From NCBI RefSeq assembly GCF_964340395.1, contig NC_135560.1:13747598-13811597 (forward strand): a DNA stretch of 64,000 nucleotides, read 5' to 3'. Position numbers and translations under genes: made by a program. Under the pieces are notes generated by a model. That model was not told the origin of the DNA, ran no database searches, and saw nothing but the letters and a program-made list of their open reading frames with translations. Origin of the DNA: Glandiceps talaboti. Taxonomy: Eukaryota; Hemichordata; Enteropneusta; Spengelidae. This document shows, in pieces, positions 1 to 11,608 of the stretch (positions are counted from its first letter, which is position 1; each line of letters opens with the position of its first letter).

Positions 1-79
1 TGGTTTTTAGTAATTAGTCTATATTGTAAGAATACATACTTAAAAGTCAATATCACTTAGTACATAGTAACCATAACAA

Positions 80-400
80 TGTGCATATGTCCTATAACAG
101 TTTTTGATGTAGCTCATAGTTTTGATGAGTAACTTGAATAATCAATGATTTCACTAATTATATAATAAGTTATATCCAAAGCATGCACGCTTCAAATTTC
201 AGAATATATAGTACATGCATTGATAGTAAAGAATTGTATGTATGTGTCCTATAAAGCTTGTTGATGTAGCTTATAATCTTAATGGTTCATTTGCAAAGTT
301 AATACTATTTTGATAATTAGGTTTATCTTTATGTTTTATCTTAAGTATGGAAGCTTCAAATTTCATATATTTTCATGTTATTAATTTTCCAATTAAAGGT
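80..400. repeat. Degenerate tandem duplication, period about 159 bp
   Basis: The block at about 88-190 (GTCCTATAA, then TTGATGTAGC, ending GCTTCAAATTTCA) recurs in the same order at about 247-370. The copies are diverged with small indels. This looks like an old local duplication; no coding content was recognised. Confidence 0.5.
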
Positions 401-723
401 TCCTCATGCATGACAGCTAAAGCTCAGAATTGTACATTCCAACAAATGTATGTAGGAACAAAAAACTATGTTGTTTTCCCTTACAGACAGGAGGCATTCA
501 GTTTACATATGGTTTAATTTGTGCAGCACTGAGTCAGTCAGTCTACTTATCATCACCAAAATAAGAACATTATTATATTTAGAAAAAGGTTCAAATAGTC
601 GATAGAAAGACAGGTGACAGTTGATTTAAAATGTAGACTAAGGTTTCAACTTCTCAAACAATTAGATATATTATTTCCCCCTATTTTTCTTCATTCGTCC
701 AAGGAAAATATGAGTGACCTCGT

Positions 724-777
724 CAGTACGAGTTGCTAGACTAGTAATGACAGTACGAGTTGCTAGACGAGTAGTGA
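724..777. repeat. 27-bp unit, two tandem copies
   Basis: CAGTACGAGTTGCTAGAC followed by a TAG/TGA-containing tail occurs at 724-750 and 751-777, with 25 of 27 positions identical. Confidence 0.8.
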
Positions 778-1983
778 CAAGGCCTTAGGTTGCGGATAAT
801 ATCAGAAAGAAGGTAAATATTTGAGAATAATATAAATATACCTCCTCAAATATAATGTATGGAAAACCGGGTAAAGCGATGGCGAATTGGAACATTTCGA
901 ACCGTACCAGTGACGTAGACACGATTTGTTATGACGTAGAATGCCACCTGTATTTGATCCATATTTTCAGTTCAAAGATATATTGGCTTGGGCATGGTAT
1001 AATCACATCATGGATGTGGTTGATTTTAGCACAAAACTGTTATAAATATATATTATATATTCATTTTAATTAAAGCCTATGTCGCACATAAATTAAGATT
1101 AATATTTAGGTATACACTCTGGCAGAAATATAGAAAAGTTGATCCTGACAAATAGATGTGCTAGCTATAGTTTTTTTCAAACCATCTGGCTCCTTTGATA
1201 CGTCAGCATGAATGTAAGAACATGGAACCGAATAATGTGCCTTTGAAGCCTAACGAAGCCATTATCTTGAAATATTTAATTAGTGTGTAGTTGAAACCTG
1301 TAATGTGCGGTTCACAATTAATACACCTACCAGATGTTGTAACCCTGACTATTCCAAGTTATATATATTCAGTTAGTAACAATCTCCAGTGTTTCGTTCC
1401 ACTAGTTTCTGCTGCTGTGCTAAGTTACAAATACATCTACTAGGCAATCAAAAAAAAATTACATTATGTTCACTATAATTGAGATGAATGGGTTTATTTT
1501 CAAATACTCCGATGATACTAATCAAAAATCAGCATGTCCTCAATTCATGGCATATGACATCCTGGTCGTGCACACGAATCAATCTTATCAGTTTCTTATG
1601 ATAGTCTTTCATTGTAATATTGTTGTAAATTGCTCAGACGCAATTTTACTTCCGACCCTCAAAGACGTCCAAAAGGGCTTACTTGAGTGGCATCGAAACA
1701 CTTGAAATGACTTAGAACTAAATTAATTCATTATTGTGAAGTAGATGGTCTTCGAGAAGCCAAGCAAACAATAATTAGAATGTAGAGAAAAATGCTTACA
1801 TCACTTTATGCAGGCATGTGGGAACAATTGAGGATATCCCGTGTATAATTGGCTACGTCTCATTTATTGAATGCAACATACAAGTGGACCTCTTGTTGGG
1901 TATACAATATGTCAATTATATGGCATGTCACAACGAATAAAACGGAGCTAGATTATAAATACAAGAGACACACAAGATGCATG

Positions 1984-1984
<1 letters not shown>
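778..1984. other. Non-coding stretch, nothing recognised
   Basis: AT-rich sequence with only short open frames (72 codons at 855-1073 and 79 codons at 1466-1705). Neither shows a recognisable motif, and both lengths are expected by chance at this base composition. Confidence 0.6.

Positions 1985-2012
<28 letters not shown>
1984..2012. repeat. (CA)n microsatellite
   Basis: About 14 uninterrupted CA dinucleotides. Confidence 0.95.
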
Positions 2013-2015
<3 letters not shown>

Positions 2016-2186
2016 TTAAACAATGAGGGACCATAAATATAATACAGTTGGAATTAATGAGTTATGAGGGGGATATTAAAATTCAGCCGTGTTGTTTCTT
2101 TTCTACTGACCACATACCAAAGCAAAATCTTGCTTACAGTTTGGTGTTTCTTGGCACAATTCCTTTCGGAGAAGCTTGCCTAAGCT

Positions 2187-2366
2187 GAGATAAGATAAGA
2201 TAATATAAGATAAGATAAGATAAGATAAGATAAGATAAGATAAGATAAGATAAGACAAGACAAGACAAGAGAATACAAGACAAGGGAAGACAAGACAAGA
2301 CAAGACAAGATAAGATAAGATAAGATAAGATAAGATAAGATAAGATAAGATAAGATAAGATAAGAT
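2187..2366. repeat. (AAGAT)n pentanucleotide array with AAGAC variant block
   Basis: About 36 five-base units. Outer units are TAAGA; the central block (about 2256-2310) carries the single-substitution variant CAAGA plus a few other changes. It lies just beyond the 3' end of the LINE remnant on the minus strand, so it may have grown from a LINE 3' tail. The long minus-strand open frames here only reflect the absence of stops in the repeat. Confidence 0.95.
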
Positions 2367-2579
2367 GAAAGTGGCGCATGTTATGTTTCTGAAACTGTGT
2401 GACTGAGGACTGACAAAAAGCAAAGGCAGAGCTAATCAGCGGCCATCTCCCATTCAGGAGGCTGTAGTTATTATGAACACTGTAAGGGATTTTGTATCTA
2501 CTTGTGGCGTTGAGAAAAAGATGAAACACAAACTGTCAATGGTGAATTAGCAATACCAATTCTAAAAGCCCTCGTAAAT

Positions 2580-2826
2580 TTATATTTTACTATTGAGAGA
2601 TCTTAAAGAGTATGGTAATTTATTCCAAATCGTAGCGCCATGGTAGCTAAAAGAGAACTGACCAAGTCTAAGATTCGTTGCTGGTACAAAGACATGGGAA
2701 TCTCCCATTGATCTAGTGTTATAGGAATGATTTGGAACGGCAAAATAATCTGTGAAACTACGCGGTAAAATAGTTGACAATAAATCATATATAAACAACT
2801 CAACCTGGTAGTCAAGATGTTCAAAT
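2580..2826 (-). pseudogene. LINE (non-LTR retrotransposon) ORF2 C-terminal remnant
   Basis: The minus-strand frame reads through HSYNTRSMGDSH and then FSYHGATIWNKLPYSLRSLN. This is the conserved region after the reverse transcriptase domain in many CR1/Jockey/RTE-type LINEs, where 'NYNTR ... FSYRGAxLWNSLPxxLR' is typical. Only about 80 codons remain. The frame is closed by a stop just upstream and by TAA at 2580-2582; a shifted frame continues the similarity (KFTRAFRIG), so a frameshift is likely. It is a dead 5'-truncated copy. The exact clade cannot be set from this fragment. Confidence 0.75.
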
Positions 2827-2965
2827 TATCCCAAATTACAACATTATAGAGAATATTTTGACTTGAAATTCAGGTTTTTGCTTCTCGGTAGACATGTATG
2901 CGCAAACACGAGAGCAATTGTGCAATCCTCAAATACTGTACCATGTTATCAAGCCATATTAGTAT

Positions 2966-5196
2966 CAGGGCCGTAGCCTGACCAAATTGCCATGGGGGAC
3001 AGAACTTTGTCTTGTGCAATCATGCATTTAAAATTTAGAAAGGTGCTAATTTACATAAATGTGCATGTAATTTACATAATATATATTTTAGCATACGCAA
3101 TTAAATATCATATGTAAGGCCAGAAAACATAAAAAATGCTGGGTAGGTAGGTCGATTTCATTTTTTCACAATGCTTGACAAGGATAAAACAAACCATATA
3201 TAATGACAGCAAAATATTTCAGGTCGACTTTAGATAGAACTTATTCAGTCACCTTGATACTATCTCATGCAATTTGTCTGCATAGCTACAATTAGGAAAT
3301 GTACACAATTTACGGTTAAACAAATGGTGTAGTTCCTCTCATACTCTCTCCTAAAAAAAAATGTTAAGCCCGCCAATGAAACTCAAGCATTATTTTAGCC
3401 ACCCCTTCTGTTACCTACACTACAGTGGAGATATAAAATCGTGTGGTACAATGATGCATAAAAATATCAGTGATAGCCAACTACAATAATACTCCGAATG
3501 AGATTACTTTACACAGGATGTGGATTTCACACGCATTAGGGGATGTCTCTAATTAGCTGTAACCTATACAGGGAGTTACTAAGCCAGACACCTTCCATCT
3601 TGTTTTGGGAGAAAGACAATTATCACCTATAAGACAGTGTAGGAGGCCATGTCTAGAGGCATAAAATATCAAACCATAGACATTATTTAAAGTCTTACAA
3701 TGCTTGAATAAATAAAATACCAGAATTGAAACAATTATGCTATGCATTACATATTATCTGGAAGTGTATTTTATTGTGGCAAAGCTGAAATATATTTTGC
3801 GGATGTGCACTTGGTAAATGACTTCTCCTGAAGTTTATTTTGGTTCCAAAAAATCCCGAATAAAGAGCAAAGCATTTCAAGACTTTCAGACGTTTGATGG
3901 CCCATGACTGCTCAGCCCGCTCCAATGGTCGTAAATTTTTGTTCAATTCTTTTTAGTGCACATTGGATATGCAACAGCTGAATTTAATCTCAATTCATGC
4001 TTGTATGCATCATCAAAGCCAAGTAAACACTGTATAAGATATTATATAATTTGGAATAGACTCAAATGTATATTGTTACATGTTCAGAAAATATAAAGAA
4101 ATATCCTTAATTTTGAAAAAAAAATGCGATGTCCGCATGAGGATATATTGCCCATCACCAGAAAAAAATATATGGGTAGGTTGAACAGCTTTTTCATTTT
4201 TTCGGGCCTAATGTCGTATCTTTCAAAGTAGTTGCCGAAAAGATGTCACATTCAAAGTATAAAAAAATGGATGGTGCTTTCTCAAGTTACAAGTAAGTAA
4301 CACAACAAAATAATCATTTTCTTTACCCAACTCCCAAAACATTTATGGCCTCGTTTATGTCGGAACCCAAGGTGAACTCAGTGAATTCTCCTTGTCGTTA
4401 TCATTATAATGGAAATTGAAGTTTGGATTTTGATGTCGAAGGTACAGCTCTGTTTAAAAATCCAGGGCCATTCTTTCCATAGCAAATTGTCGCCTTAAAA
4501 TGAATTGCGGAATAACGCTAGTGTCAATGCAATGAGATAATTATATCAAACAACATTTTAACCAAAGACAACATCGAACACAATTATTGAAAGTGGATCT
4601 TGGTAAGGTAAATCTTAAACTGCGTACCCAGTTTAATAGTTTTTCAGGGCCACCAAATATTCCAAAAAGAGATCTGCCATTTTTATCAGTATGAAATGTT
4701 TTAATATAAGGAACAAGATGTAAATGAGATCGAACGCATCTTCGGAGTCACTGCATGCAGCATAGCAGGCGACCTCACGTTGAACGACTTTTTCAGTCTT
4801 TTTTTTGAGTTTCACTCGCTGACATTATAATTGCGACTTGCTATCTTCAAATTAAAGAGACTTTCAAGACTACTGTTACTCGCGGAAAATGCACAGTGCA
4901 TGCACACTTCTTAATTTGCCGCAAAAAGTTACAATGTTTAACTGGACACATTTTTATTCAAAGTTACTCCAGCGTACAATAGAGATATAAGATACATATT
5001 AGCCAGGAGTCAGTGTACAGTGACTTTAGTGAACCATCAATTTAAATTGCGTATGCTAGCAATCGTAATAACGATTTTAATAACATCGCTATGTATTCAA
5101 AAAGTAGCTTTTTTTCTTTTTTTCTATCTTTTTTTCCAAAATCTCAGGGGGCAGCTGTCCCCCTTGGCCCCCCCCCCCCCGCAGGCTACGGTACTG
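2966..5196. mobile_element. Non-autonomous hAT-like DNA transposon with 5-bp TSD
   Basis: The left end CAGGGCCGTAGCCTG (2966-2980) and the reverse complement of the right end CAGTACCGTAGCCTG (to 5196) match at 13 of 15 bases. Both ends are followed inward by GGGGGACAG. The element is flanked on both sides by AGTAT (2961-2965 and 5197-5201), a perfect 5-bp target-site duplication. CAG...GTAGCC termini with short TSDs are typical of hAT-group elements; 5 bp would fit a minority hAT lineage. No transposase was recognised inside; internal frames are 68 codons or shorter. Confidence 0.65.
3115..4211. mobile_element. Possible nested element with TTAGGCC-type ends
   Basis: Starts TAAGGCCAGAAAACATAAAA and ends with the complementary form of TTAGGCCCGAAAAAATGAAA; about 20 of 28 terminal bases match. 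A GGGTAGGT motif, shared with the MITE copies elsewhere in the window, lies near both ends. It sits inside the larger CAGGG element, so it would be a nested insertion. The two ends could also be separate fragments. Confidence 0.35.
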
Positions 5197-5201
5197 AGTA
5201 T

Positions 5202-6670
5202 ACCCACATATAATACACAATGTAACGTTCTCAGGCTTGTTCATCGTCACGATTTCGAAAATATAAATTGAACTAGCTTGCATCTTTACAGATCAGTATG
5301 TAAATTATCATATATGGTGTAAATCATTGGGCAACTAGAACTTTGTAATCCAACTCATTGCGCTGTGGGTGTATCAAGGTCGCATGTACTTTATTGCTAG
5401 TTTGACGTGACTGTAACTTTAGAAATCTAACCCCCTGTGTTGTGAGGGCACAGTCAAACGGTCAAAGCGGTCGGCAAGCAAAGTAAAAGAGAGAGAATTC
5501 AATAATGAATAGATTTATTACAGTTGTTATTAATAGTGTAACATCACATATACATCACCAGTAATGAAACAGGGTGTTTGAAGATAAAAATAAAATTCCC
5601 TGGGCTATAAAATACAGCACAGGTGTTAAGATGTAAAATATTTGAATGATTTCCACTGCCAGCTTACAATATTGCTTGATTTCAATAATGTTCGACATGG
5701 GTTTTTATTTTACAGTGAGTCTATTACACAGGGGAGGATAGCAATAAAACGTAGACTACGGGGAACAACTTGCAGATGTTCAGTTGTGAATAGTTCAGGC
5801 ACCGATCGCATTAGTAATCATTAAAGACCAGTTATAATGACTGCTCCCAAAGACACCAAGGTGTCATCAAACCCTTACAAGGTGGATATATAATAGCAAT
5901 GCTACAATCAAGACAAACATTGGGAGTAGGTCCAAAAGAACTGGGATATGCAAATTACTATTTACGACCAAAATTTACTCGAATAAAGCTTTATGGATGG
6001 TAATTATCTTTGTTATCAAACTATATCATCGTCATCAAAGACCACTCTAACTCTTGTAATACGTCAATCCATCCTCCTTCTGTGAATTCTGAACACCTAG
6101 GAGGTCGTAACGAGAGAAACACCTAGGGATGATGCGTTTACAACACAGGTCATGCCCGGGTCATGCTTCATACATGATGATAACTAACACCATCTATCGA
6201 ATCTAGTAATTGAAAATATATATTTAGGAAATTGTTTATTGCTTCTCAGAAATACTATAATTGTGTATTAAGTTTAATTTACAATTCCAATGTGGTTTTC
6301 TGTTAAGATGAAATCAAGACTTAAATTGGCAACTTAGTGAATAATGACCCCGGTTTTATATCTAGGAAGTTTATCATGTATTCAAATAAGGTGACCAACG
6401 TCTACTTAACATCAGTTGAAAATTTGATTAACTTCACTAGCTGTAGATAAGAGTTGCTTAATAATTCTTTCAAATTACTAAGTTGTGTAAGACACAATTT
6501 AAATTGTGAGTTAGTAGTGAATACAGTTAATAATGTTAAATGTCATGTCATTAGTTATGTAGTATGTGCGTTATTTTCAGATGGAATGTTTTGTGTTGTA
6601 CATCGAATTCTAATACTGTGAAATGCTACAAATTTAAACTCTCCCCATTCTTTCTTTATTAAAACATACA
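5202..6670. other. Non-coding stretch, nothing recognised
   Basis: No motif-bearing open frame. Minor items only: a small GACACC-AA-GGTGTC hairpin near 5856-5870 and two copies of AACACCTAGG near 6090-6126. Confidence 0.6.
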
Positions 6671-6704
6671 TTGTGTACACACAGACAAAGACAGACACAT
6701 GCAC

Positions 6705-6741
<37 letters not shown>

Positions 6742-6871
6742 CACGGACATAGACACATATTCACACACTCACTCACTCACACACACACACATACATACAT
6801 ACATACATACATACATACATACATACATACATACATACATACATACATGCATACATACATACATACATACA
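6671..6871. repeat. Compound microsatellite (CAGA)n-(CA)n-(CATA)n
   Basis: Ordered blocks: a CAGA run near 6705-6741, CACT/CA units, then about 20 CATA units to 6871 with one CATG variant. Long open frames on both strands here are artefacts of the repeat. Confidence 0.95.
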
Positions 6872-7820
6872 CATCATTATCAATTATATTGGTATCATAC
6901 AATCTATGATGATATCCAATACTGCTTTTAAATTTAACAATTCATTTCACCAAACTGTATTACCAAATCAAACCACTATAACGTAAAACTATCACATTCG
7001 ACTAAAACCATGCATTTTACAGGTAATTTCTTGCCGTTCTTCTTGTGTAAGGATTCTTCAAATCGATTAACTCAAAGCCCCTTTATTATAGAGATGTATA
7101 TCAAATTTCCTTAACTCCCATGAGGTCATATATACACGCAACACGTTTTCAACATTCGTGTAAGGAGTACGCCCGCAAGAGTTCATGTAACACTGTAGGT
7201 AAATGATCGCTAGTTAAAATTCATTCTGTGTCTGAATTATATAGACAAAGTTATTTTCAAAGACCAATCCGAAGATGTGTTACGAGAGGTGTGGCATTTG
7301 AACAGATACAGTAGTAATTACGTTGGTCAGTGTTCGTAACCACACCTTAGCTTACTTGAGCTATTCAATACTTCTCTTGCATTTGTCGCCTTAGTGACGC
7401 CCTGTTAGTCACAGTGTCTAGTCAATCACAGAAGTTAGTTGAGACCACTCACTTTTCTTATTTCATTTAAAGTAACTTTATAGTTGACAATCTGATATGT
7501 ATGATGGGAGGATGAGATTTATCCACTTGGACGGGGGGGGAGGAGGTGTATTTGAAATGTTATTCAGTCGAAAGGGGGGGGGGTTCTCCTGTGACTCTTG
7601 GATATAGGAATTGGTCAGTTTGCGTTCAGTATGACCAGAACACCAATTAAAATTAATGACTTCCTACAGTCAATATTTATAATATTTGAAATCTAAATTA
7701 ACGATGCTGAACCTAAATACACTCCTTAGTGATGTCATAGCGATGTGAATAAGTGAATCATTAGTTCACACAGAGTGAAACTATTTTGCGTAACGAGAGA
7801 CAAATGTCGGTAAAAACATT
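6872..7820. other. Non-coding stretch with two poly-G runs
   Basis: No coding signal. G-rich runs occur near 7533-7548 and 7576-7583 (8 or more consecutive G), possible replication-slippage or G-quadruplex sites. Confidence 0.55.
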
Positions 7821-8127
7821 CGGGGTTGTCGGTGGCCGAGTCGTTAAACTACTTGTCTCTTACCACTGCGGTCGGGGATCGAGCCCATTCTGGGTGGGTG
7901 TAAATTTACCACGCTGTACGTAAGAAGAGTGACGCTTAGGAAGAAGAGTGTCGTTCAGTTTGACTCTACTGAACATGTACAACGCAGGTTTTCCCCGACT
8001 AATCTGGTTCCTCCTGCACTAACACTGAACCCCCAACCCCCCAACCCCCTCCTGTTTTGGGCATTGCCTGGGGTAAAATGTCATTACTGCTATACGGGCG
8101 GGCTGGCTGGCCTATAGATGTATCTAT
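7821..8127 (+). mobile_element. tRNA-derived SINE
   Basis: The head contains an RNA polymerase III A-box (TGGCCGAGTCGTTAA, 7833-7847) and B-box (GGGATCGAGCCC, 7875-7886), about 42 bp apart as in a tRNA gene. The acceptor and anticodon arms do not pair well enough for a functional tRNA. The tRNA-like part is followed by a body with GCAGGTTTTCCCC, then TGGTTCCTCCTGCACTAA, then GGCATTGCCTGGGGTAAAA. From memory, a CGGTTTCCTCC-type core is shared by a broad animal SINE superfamily (MetaSINE), but an alignment is needed. It ends in a short TATC run. A C-rich microsatellite-like stretch lies inside (8028-8052). Confidence 0.7.
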
Positions 8128-9273
8128 CTATGAGACAATATTCAGTGGTGAGTATTGAGCTGCACAACCATTAGGAACGCGGTGATTATAAAGTGCAGTG
8201 ACCATTAGAAAGTAGATGCCTAAAGAACAAGTGCAATCCATGCAATAATCCATTACCTCTCCGGTAAGTGACGCTCAAAGGAGCGTGTCATTGGCCGAAG
8301 TAACCAAACAAGTCGATAGATACTCGAAATGAATCATTAGAATATGACGTCTTTGGCATCCTTGATAAGGTCGGACATGTAGGCCATCCCTTAAACTTGG
8401 TAAATTGATACAGTTCTTTGACCCAATAGCATTACATAGTCAGCGATCTAATACGCATCAATTCAAATGAACCGCATCATCGCGATATGACATCAAAAAC
8501 TCGTAGAATATGAACAGCTATGGAATGTTGAAGACTTTTGACTGTAGGTTCATAACATGTTGAATTAATTTATGGCGCCATTTTTATCCAACCTGCGATC
8601 ATGATCACTCAGAGTTAACTGTAGCGTCTCGGTTCGATTCGCGTTCCTATGACTATCGAAGTCATTTTCTCCTCGCTATCTTACTAGTAAATTTCCGGGA
8701 CATAAAATGGCAATAAATATTAAACGTGATGGATTTATAGTAAGTGGTTCTGTCGACTTGCAGTGTTGTGTTCTGTCTTTATACAATGTAGTAAGCGTTT
8801 GCATCGACATAACCCTTTCACTTAAATATAATGAATTTACTTAAATGGATCAACTTCAGAATCCCTTGATCGTTTATTCTAATTTCTACCATAAAACCAT
8901 TGCAATTTGATCGAAGTATGCGCCTCGGAATAAAATCTCAAACTCGTGCTGTTAAGTTTGTTCGAGAAAACTAAAACCTGTATAAAGGCGAGACTAGTTT
9001 TATCGTAGCTGCTTTTATTTATGCTCAGGGGATGAGGAAAAGTCATTTTCACCAAAACCTTTAACGTGCAACCTTCTGAAATAGAGTTATAAGAATTGAC
9101 AAATCTTGCTTAGAACAAGACTTAGCTGCTCTACATTGGAGACAGGAATTCTGGGAAACAGAGTTAAGGGCCCCTAATCTACATTCAACCTTTAGCCAAA
9201 CAATGATGAGGCTATCTCCATAATCTCAGTTCTCCTTTTTATTCGGAGTCACGAATAAGGAGATTTCGTCGTT
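8128..9273. other. Non-coding stretch, nothing recognised
   Basis: No coding signal. One isolated B-box-like GGTTCGATTCGC near 8632 has no A-box upstream. Confidence 0.55.
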
Positions 9274-9559
9274 GCTTGCAAATGCTCTTTAAATGATGTA
9301 TCAAGATTAGTCAGACAGATCAACGGGTTTCATGTTGAGATAGACACAATAAAGGTAACACACAATCACCCCCTTACAGAGTGTCTGTTCTGTATTTTGT
9401 AACATTTGTGTATGTATTTGTTATCATTAACAAAATACAGAGCAGACACTTTGTAAGGGATGTTTGTGTATACTATTATCTTTATTGTGTCTATCACAAC
9501 ATGAAACCTTGTGATCAGTCTCACTGATCTTGATATATCGTTTAATAGCATTTGCAAGC
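9274..9559. repeat. Large imperfect palindrome (arms about 127-130 bp)
   Basis: The left arm 9274-9400 pairs with the right arm 9430-9559 around a 29-bp spacer. The inner 30 bp match at 28 of 30 (CCCTTACAGAGTGTCTGTTC at 9371 against the complement of the right arm). Matching continues outward through TAGACACAATAAAG, GGTTTCATGTTG, TATCAAGAT and GCTTGCAAATGCT. Weaker similarity may extend about 30 bp further out. No target-site duplication was identified. It could be a foldback or MITE-type element. Confidence 0.85.
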
Positions 9560-9797
9560 TTAGACAAAATCCTCTGTAAATACAAATCTGTACAAATTCA
9601 TATTTTATTCTGCATAATGCTTCTAATTGATGAAGTCTTTTAGTTATATAAAACGTGTTAACTGTTGACATACTGTTCCAAATTGTCCGGATTAAAAATT
9701 GGAAAGCCTGGTGATTGAGTAACAGTTATTTGGGCGGACTAATCGATCGTTCACCAACTGTGTATATAATAGTAACGGTAATACAAGAAAATGCTAC

Positions 9798-10182
9798 TAA
9801 GGCGTAAAATAAATTGTGTGGTTCCGATTGCATTCAATTCCATTCGATTACAATTGTAAAATAGGTGGTATGGGTAGATTTCATGTTTTATTTTATTATA
9901 TTTTTTTCATGTGTGAGTAGGTTTTCCATTGTTTTCCAAATGGTCCCCGTGTTGTTTATTTATTCCTATCAGATATACAGCCATTACAGATTGGAAGAAA
10001 AGTTTTAATTTGTCTTTTTAAATTGATGTCAGTTTCCACACCCACTATTTCTTGCGAGACTTCACGATTTTCGCGATTTTATTATTATTTTTCTCGAATA
10101 CGTAAAAAGAAGTTTAGGGTCGGCGTGAAAAACTAGATGGGGTCAGGTAACCGGAACCAAACAACTTTTTTATTACGCCTAA
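9798..10182. mobile_element. MITE-like element, TTAGGC family copy A
   Basis: The 5' end TAAGGCGTAAAATAAATTGT matches the reverse complement of the 3' end, TTAGGCGTAATAAAAAAGTT; similarity extends about 34 bp through GGTTCCGRTT. The interior carries GGTATGGGTAGATTTCATG near the 5' end and TTAGGGTCGGCG near the 3' end, both shared with the copies at 15.9, 39.1 and 42.5 kb. No coding capacity. Confidence 0.7.
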
Positions 10183-11334
10183 TTAACAGGTACAATGTCT
10201 TTTTAAAATAAATAATTGATCAATTTCTAGTGAATATATCTTGAAAAATATTACTGTATTGATGTGTACCTGTAATATTTGACACAAACTATATCCTCTC
10301 ACACCTGGAAATCCAAACGGAATTCCAAAATAATGAAAATTATTTTTTCTGAATTTTATTAAGAATAGTGCCTAATATTTACAGTTGGGCCTGAATGATG
10401 GGCTATCGAATAATCATAACATACTAACTACCAGGGGTATGATCTACATCCATATGGTGAAGTGCGTCATGGTTCAACATCTTCTCTAAATAGAAAACAC
10501 AGCATGTACATGTCATGTACTAAGCATCTCCTTCTCGTCTCCTCATAACTACATCAACGTCTTACGATACAACAGAGGCCAATAATCGTGATGTTGATCA
10601 TAATCAATTAGGAGATCTTCTTGAAAACATACTAGACAGAGACGACGAGGCGGCTTGAAGGCGTCGGATTGATAACCTAGAGAAGCTTCAGTTTGGTTCC
10701 TAGTCATCAGTGAGATAAATCGATGAATGGACTACACAGTATGGTGTAATGACCATAAGACTGTTACTAAGTAACTGTGAGGATTTACGTCCTTAAAGAC
10801 ATACATTCTGTATCATTGTGTGCATAGCTTTAAACCTCGAATTATTATCAAACCAACAGTCGTTTATTCACTTCATCTCAGTTCACTTCATGATCGATTT
10901 GTGCGTATCAGTAAGCATTTCACACATCATATATCGATACATCATACTCGATAATCTCAGCCACCGTGCTCAGTGATCACTGCCGTAACGCCGTGCACGA
11001 AGTATATTACTTATTCGGTCGCTTGAAATTGCCCAGTAAATCCAAATTTAACTAGAGCGTACTCGGTAGAGAACATAACTCTGTCAATGCTGAACAGTTC
11101 TCCTAATAAGCCAGTTACTACATACACAACAAACAGTAAAGACAACCCTCGGGGATTGAAGCGCGATGGCTGATGTGTGAATTGCCAGGGCTTTTCATAG
11201 GAAACTAAAATCTTCATTACAATCCACGAATCGAATCTACAAAAAATTGTAATCAACTTCTCCTTATTCATTCCCCAGAAAGTTTCATGTATATTCATTC
11301 ATGTTTTAGATATCCTGATAACAACAACCAACAC
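10183..11334. other. Non-coding stretch, nothing recognised
   Basis: No recognisable motif. A 95-codon minus-strand frame (11011-11298) has no family resemblance. Confidence 0.55.
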
Positions 11335-11608
11335 GCTTGCACGCACGCACGCACAGACACACAGACAGACAGACAGACAGACAGGCAGACAGACATACAG
11401 ACAGACAGACAGACAGACAGACAGAGACATACAGACAGGCAGGCAGGCAGGCATGCATACATACATACATACATACATACATACATACATACATACATAC
11501 ATACATACATACATACATACATACATACATGCATGCATGCATGCATGCATGCATACATACATACATACATACATACATACAATGTCATACATACAGACGG
11601 ACAGACAA
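11335..11608. repeat. Compound microsatellite (CAGA)n-(GGCA)n-(CATA)n-(CATG)n-(CATA)n
   Basis: A GCAC start, a CAGA block (about 11353-11430), AGGC units, about 20 CATA units, about 6 CATG units (about 11527-11552) and a second CATA block. Neighbouring blocks differ by one base per unit. Overlapping 90-126-codon frames are repeat artefacts. Confidence 0.95.

Noticed and set aside
8620-8650. tRNA gene at a GGTTCGATTCGC B-box
   Set aside because: No A-box or cloverleaf pairing was found upstream at the right distance.
9366-9671. 101-codon minus-strand frame
   Set aside because: It runs through the palindrome arm and spacer and shows no protein motif.
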